From: Paracoccaceae bacterium
GTDB lineage: Bacteria; Pseudomonadota; Alphaproteobacteria; Rhodobacterales; Rhodobacteraceae
Assembly: GCA_017510335.1 (NCBI GenBank)
Contig: JAFWNM010000004.1
Span: forward strand, 1-64,000
Direction: 5' to 3'
DNA length: 64,000 nucleotides
Shown here piece by piece: positions 60,459 to 64,000 of this stretch. The notes beneath the pieces are model-generated. The model searched no databases. It was not told the origin of the DNA and worked only from the letters and a program-made list of their open reading frames with translations. The position numbers and the translations under genes are program-made. How positions within the stretch are numbered: the first letter of the stretch is position 1; the number at the start of each line of letters is the position of its first letter.

Positions 60459-60503
60459 GGCGGTTCCTTTTCCAGCGCGGCGCAGTCCCCCAAGGCGCGG
60501 CCT

Positions 60504-61379
60504 TCAGGTTCGCCGTGCGATAGCGAATTGCGCGGCCTGCCGCAACATATCTGCCGGTGCACCATAGGGGTCAAGGGCCGCTTGCGCCTGCGCGACAAGA
60601 TCGCGCGCGCGTGCCTTTGCCCCATCCAGCCCCAGCAGGGACACAAATGTGGCCTTGCCCGCCGCTTCGTCCTTTTGCAGGCGCTTGCCGGCAAGGGCAG
60701 GGTCGCCTTCGACATCCAGAATGTCATCGGCAATCTGGAAGGCCAGCCCCAACGCCCCCGCATAGGCGGCAAGCGGGCCTGTATCGGCGCCCGCCATACG
60801 CGCACCCGCACAGGCGGACCATGCAATCAATGCGCCGGTCTTGCCTGCCTGCAACTGCGTGATCTGGTCCAGGTTCAGGGGCGTGGGGGCGGTTTCCGCC
60901 GCGATGTCCAGCGCCTGCCCCAAAACCATGCCCGCCGCGCCCGCCGCATGGGCCAGGCTTGCCAGCAGGTCCAGCCGCGCTTGCGGCGTTGGCGCCGCAT
61001 CCTCGCGCGCCAGCAACCCGAAGGCCAGCGCCTGCAGCGCATCGCCCACCAGAATGGCCGTGGCCTCGTCCCATTTCACATGCACCGTAGGTTGGCCACG
61101 GCGCAGGCTGTCATCATCCATCGCGGGCAAATCATCATGCACAAGCGAATAGGCATGGACAGCCTCGATCGCGGCGGCAGCCTGAACGGCCATTCCCGGC
61201 CCTACCCCATGCAAGGCCGCGCTTTCCAGCACCAGAAACGCGCGCAGCTTTTTGCCGCCCTGCGCCGCATAGGCCATGGCATCGCGCACGGAACTGGCAG
61301 GTTGGGCGGCTATTTCGGCCTGCAATCTTGCCTCGGTCATACTGGCAGCGTCGGCCAGTCGAACGGCGAAGCCTGTCAT
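60504..61379 (-). CDS. ispA: Farnesyl/geranyl diphosphate synthase
   Basis: A 291-residue short-chain trans-prenyl diphosphate synthase. The first Asp-rich motif is in LVHDDLPAMDDDSLRRGQPTVH and the second in AFQIADDILDVEGD, both complete. It condenses IPP with DMAPP/GPP to FPP. It overlaps xseB by 4 nt and precedes dxs, the typical alphaproteobacterial order. Confidence 0.95.
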   Translation of the reverse strand: MTGFAVRLADAASMTEARLQAEIAAQPASSVRDAMAYAAQGGKKLRAFLVLESAALHGVGPGMAVQAAAAIEAVHAYSLVHDDLPAMDDDSLRRGQPTVHVKWDEATAILVGDALQALAFGLLAREDAAPTPQARLDLLASLAHAAGAAGMVLGQALDIAAETAPTPLNLDQITQLQAGKTGALIAWSACAGARMAGADTGPLAAYAGALGLAFQIADDILDVEGDPALAGKRLQKDEAAGKATFVSLLGLDGAKARARDLVAQAQAALDPYGAPADMLRQAAQFAIARRT

Positions 61380-61615
61380 GCGGAAAACGGCTCCGTCCCG
61401 TCGGGGGTGCCGTTTTCGGACAAGCGGATCGCTTCAACGCGCATTTGTGCGGCATTCAGGCGTTCTTCGCATTGCTTCTTCAGTTTCGCGCCGGTTTCAT
61501 ACAGGGTGATCGACTGTTCCAGCGGCACGTCGCCACGTTCCAGTCGCGTGACAATATCTTCCAGCGCGCGCAGGGCTTCTTCAAAGCTCATTTCGGAAAC
61601 GGGTTTGTCGGTCAT
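61376..61615 (-). CDS. xseB: Exodeoxyribonuclease VII small subunit
   Basis: A 79-residue protein with the XseB pattern SFEEALRALEDIVTRLERGDVPLEQSITLYETGAKLKKQCEERLNAAQMRVEAI, a helical hairpin that wraps the large subunit. It overlaps both neighbours by 4 nt. The large subunit gene is not in the window. Confidence 0.96.
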   Translation of the reverse strand: MTDKPVSEMSFEEALRALEDIVTRLERGDVPLEQSITLYETGAKLKKQCEERLNAAQMRVEAIRLSENGTPDGTEPFSA

Positions 61616-62547
61616 GGCTGCTGCTCCATCAAGACTGCCACATGCGCTGCGACTGACGCACCAAGCGCGGGCAGATCATAGCCCCCTTCCAGCACTGACA
61701 CCACCCGCCCGTCACAATGGCGCGCGGCAATGTCACACAGCGCACCAGTGACCCATGCAAAATCCTGCTCAAGCAGGGCCAATTGCGCCAGCGGGTCATC
61801 ACGATGGGCATCAAACCCTGCCGAGATCAGCACCAGTTCAGGGGCAAAACGGTCAAGCTGCGGCAAGACGATATCTTCATACACGCGCCGGAAAGTCGCG
61901 CCATCCGTGCCCGGTGCCAAAGGCACATTCATGACATTGCCATGCGCACCGCGTTCGTCAGCGGCGCCAGTGCCGGGCCAAAGCGGCATCTGGTGGCTGG
62001 AAATGAACAAGGCGCGGGAATCGTCCCATAACAGGTCTTGTGTGCCATTGCCGTGATGCACATCGAAATCCACGACCGCGACACGCGACAGGCCGTGCTG
62101 TTCCATGGCATGGCGCGCAGCTATGGCCACAGTGCCGAACAGGCAAAACCCCATTGGCGTGGCGGTTTCTGCGTGGTGGCCGGGCGGGCGCATGCCCACA
62201 AAAGCGTTGCGCACATCGCCGCGCAGCACCATGTCCACACCCGCACAGGCCCCGCCCGCTGCGCGCAGTGCCGCGTTCAGCGACCCGTTCGACACATGCG
62301 TATCGGCATCCAGCTGGTATATGCCGGCCGCAGGAATGGCGCGGCGGATACGGTCAAGATAGGGTTCGGGATGGCAGCGCAGCAGCTGCGCATCAGTGGC
62401 CAGGGGCGCTTCATGTCGCGCAAGTGCCGCGAATTCTGCGCCGCCAAGTGCGGTTTCAATTGCGGCCATGCGCGCCACCTGTTCGGGGTGACCGGCGGGT
62501 GTCTGGTGCAGTTGCGCATCAGGATGGGTGATATATGCTGTCGTCAT
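61612..62547 (-). CDS. Histone deacetylase family protein (acetoin utilisation / acetylpolyamine type)
   Basis: A 311-residue Zn-dependent deacetylase-fold enzyme. RPPGHHAETATPMGFCLF carries the two active-site His, VAVVDFDVHHGNGTQDLLWDD the Zn-binding Asp and His, and ISAGFDAHRDDPL the second Zn Asp. Bacterial members deacetylate small acetylated amines or proteins. It is the first gene of the xseB-ispA-dxs operon. Confidence 0.93.
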   Translation of the reverse strand: MTTAYITHPDAQLHQTPAGHPEQVARMAAIETALGGAEFAALARHEAPLATDAQLLRCHPEPYLDRIRRAIPAAGIYQLDADTHVSNGSLNAALRAAGGACAGVDMVLRGDVRNAFVGMRPPGHHAETATPMGFCLFGTVAIAARHAMEQHGLSRVAVVDFDVHHGNGTQDLLWDDSRALFISSHQMPLWPGTGAADERGAHGNVMNVPLAPGTDGATFRRVYEDIVLPQLDRFAPELVLISAGFDAHRDDPLAQLALLEQDFAWVTGALCDIAARHCDGRVVSVLEGGYDLPALGASVAAHVAVLMEQQP

Positions 62548-62685
62548 GGGCGAAAGCTAGACGATTGCCCGCCAAGGGGAAAGAGCGATTTTGCGCATCG
62601 ACACGGCTTGTCCGGCCGTCGCGCCAATGGCACCTTGTATGAAACCGCGCCCACGGGCAAAGCACTGGAAGGCAGATTGCAGGCA

Positions 62686-64000
62686 ATGACAGACACCCCC
62701 CCTATTCTGACGCCCCCGCAGCATGCACACCGCACCTTCACAGACCCCGAGCAGGCGGTGGCCTGCCTTGAGGCACTTTATGGTGAAGCGCTTGATTTTC
62801 TGGTGCAAGGCTTCAACCAAGCGGCCCGCGGCGAAGGCACTGACCACAGATACCGCGCCTTCTATCCCGAAATCCGGCTGGTGACCACGCGCTTTGACCG
62901 CATCGATTCCCGCCTGAGTTTTGGCCATGTCGCGGAACCGGGCATGTATTCAACAACAGTGACCCGCCCCGACCTGTTCCGCCACTACCTGAAGCAGCAA
63001 ATCGGCCTGCTTATCCGCAACCACAACACGCCTGTCAGCATTGGCCCGTCAGACACCCCCATCCCGCTGCATTTCGCCATGACCGGGCGGGGGGATCTGG
63101 TGTTGCCCGAAAACGGGGAAATGACCCTGTCGCTGCGCGATATTTTCGACGTGCCCGACCTGTCGACCACCAATGACGACATCGTTAACGGCGACCGCGC
63201 CACAAACCCGGACGGGTCGCGGCCACTGGCATTGTTTACCGCCCAGCGCGTGGATTATTCCCTGGCGCGGCTGGCCCATTACACTGCAACCGCCCCGGAG
63301 CATTTTCAGAACCATATCCTGTTTACCAATTACCAGTTCTATGTCGATGAATTCGAAGCCTTTGCCCGCATGCAATTGCGCGACCCCGACAGCGGCTACA
63401 CCTCTTTCATCGCGCCCGGCAATGTGGAACTGACCGACCCCGACAGCGAAATACCCGCATTGGCGCGGCTGCCGCAAATGCCCACCTACCACCTGAAACG
63501 CAAGCATGGCGCGGGCATCACGCTGGTCAATATCGGGGTTGGCCCGTCCAATGCGAAAACCGCCACCGACCATATTGCCGTGCTGCGCCCGCATGCCTGG
63601 CTTATGGTGGGCCATTGCGCTGGCCTGCGCAATTCGCAGGCGTTGGGGGATTTTGTTCTGGCCCATGCCTATTTGCGCGAAGACAACGTGCTTGACGCCG
63701 ATTTGCCCGTATGGGTGCCCATTCCCGCGCTGGCCGAAATCCAGATCGCGCTGCAAGACGCCGTGGCAGAGATTACGCAACTGGACGGCTATGCGCTGAA
63801 GCAGATCATGCGCACAGGCACAGTTGCCACGATCGACAACCGCAACTGGGAATTGCGCGACCAGTCCGGCCCTGTCCAGCGGCTGTCCCAGTCGCGCGCA
63901 ATCGGGCTGGACATGGAAAGCGCGACCATCGCCGCCAATGGCTTTCGCTTTCGGGTGCCGTATGGGACGTTGTTATGTGTGTCGGACAAACCATTGCATG
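62686..64000 (+). CDS. amn: AMP nucleosidase (partial, cut by the window end)
   Basis: 438 codons are visible with no stop before the edge. The N-terminal domain begins ILTPPQHAHRTFTDPEQAVACLEALYGEALDFLVQGF; the C-terminal nucleoside-phosphorylase-like domain shows IGVGPSNAKTATDHIAVLRPHAWLMVGHCAGLRNSQALGDFVLAHAYLREDNVLD and the active-site region GLDMESATIAANGFRFRVPYGTLLCVSDKP. It splits AMP to adenine and ribose 5-phosphate. Full-length Amn is about 480-490 residues, so roughly 50 are missing. It is divergent from the deacetylase-like gene. Confidence 0.95.
   Translation, partial: MTDTPPILTPPQHAHRTFTDPEQAVACLEALYGEALDFLVQGFNQAARGEGTDHRYRAFYPEIRLVTTRFDRIDSRLSFGHVAEPGMYSTTVTRPDLFRHYLKQQIGLLIRNHNTPVSIGPSDTPIPLHFAMTGRGDLVLPENGEMTLSLRDIFDVPDLSTTNDDIVNGDRATNPDGSRPLALFTAQRVDYSLARLAHYTATAPEHFQNHILFTNYQFYVDEFEAFARMQLRDPDSGYTSFIAPGNVELTDPDSEIPALARLPQMPTYHLKRKHGAGITLVNIGVGPSNAKTATDHIAVLRPHAWLMVGHCAGLRNSQALGDFVLAHAYLREDNVLDADLPVWVPIPALAEIQIALQDAVAEITQLDGYALKQIMRTGTVATIDNRNWELRDQSGPVQRLSQSRAIGLDMESATIAANGFRFRVPYGTLLCVSDKPLH

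Overview
The window comes from a GC-rich alphaproteobacterium, almost certainly a member of the Rhodobacteraceae (Rhodobacterales). The evidence is gene order typical of that family (UPF0262 - LMW phosphatase - infA - maf - rng - yacG - tRNA; histone-deacetylase-like - xseB - ispA - dxs; yfgM - bamB - der; rpsF - rpsR - rplI) and the regulatory sites present (an FnrL-type box, an Irr box, a PcaQ box). Most of it is ordinary chromosome. No prophage, insertion sequence with a transposase, or CRISPR array is visible.

Layout. 1-5.6 kb (minus): a tRNA running off the edge, yacG, rng, maf, infA, then a translationally coupled SnoaL-like / GNAT / nitrilase trio inserted in this otherwise conserved operon, an LMW phosphatase, UPF0262 and an ArsR regulator with the cysteine spacing of SqrR/BigR persulfide sensors. 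5.8-7.0 kb: rplI, rpsR, rpsF. 7.3-13.3 kb: bioY, a dispersed repeat, a DUF1284 gene coupled to purF, cvpA, radA and a cation diffusion facilitator. 13.4-19.2 kb: LysR/gcdH (glutaryl-CoA dehydrogenase) and a GntR / class III aminotransferase / FAD amine oxidase group suggesting amine or polyamine catabolism. 19.4-22 kb: two envelope proteins, an Lrp regulator, and fpr behind an FNR-type box. 22.1-32.8 kb: pbpC with a giant alpha-2-macroglobulin, PPK2, tRNA-Gly, a fosmidomycin-resistance-type MFS protein and D-lyxose isomerase. 32.9-37.7 kb: an RND efflux pair. 37.9-41.5 kb: yfgM-bamB-der, with an in-frame amber stop in bamB. 41.6-44 kb: a secreted SGNH-like protein, the second repeat copy and aroC. 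44.1-47.5 kb: a TPP riboswitch and thiBPQ thiamine import. 47.5-52.2 kb: the protocatechuate operon pcaDCHGB plus a BKACE gene. 52.3-56.5 kb: a Mn/Zn-type ABC transporter behind a Fur-family box. 56.6-58.5 kb: an iron cluster (Cys-rich small ORF, hemP, DUF1289, dps with an Irr box and a long structured leader, a hypothetical gene). 58.5-64 kb: dxs, ispA, xseB, a histone-deacetylase-like gene, and AMP nucleosidase cut by the window end.

The points most worth a second look are (1) the single TAG codon that splits bamB, (2) the pair of about 240-bp repeats with imperfect terminal inverted repeats, (3) the dps leader, which combines an Irr box, a promoter and two large hairpins in about 180 nt, (4) the Cys-rich ORF coupled to hemP, and (5) the three-gene cassette inserted in the infA operon. 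All calls rest on reading the sequence and on knowledge of the families; no database search was run.
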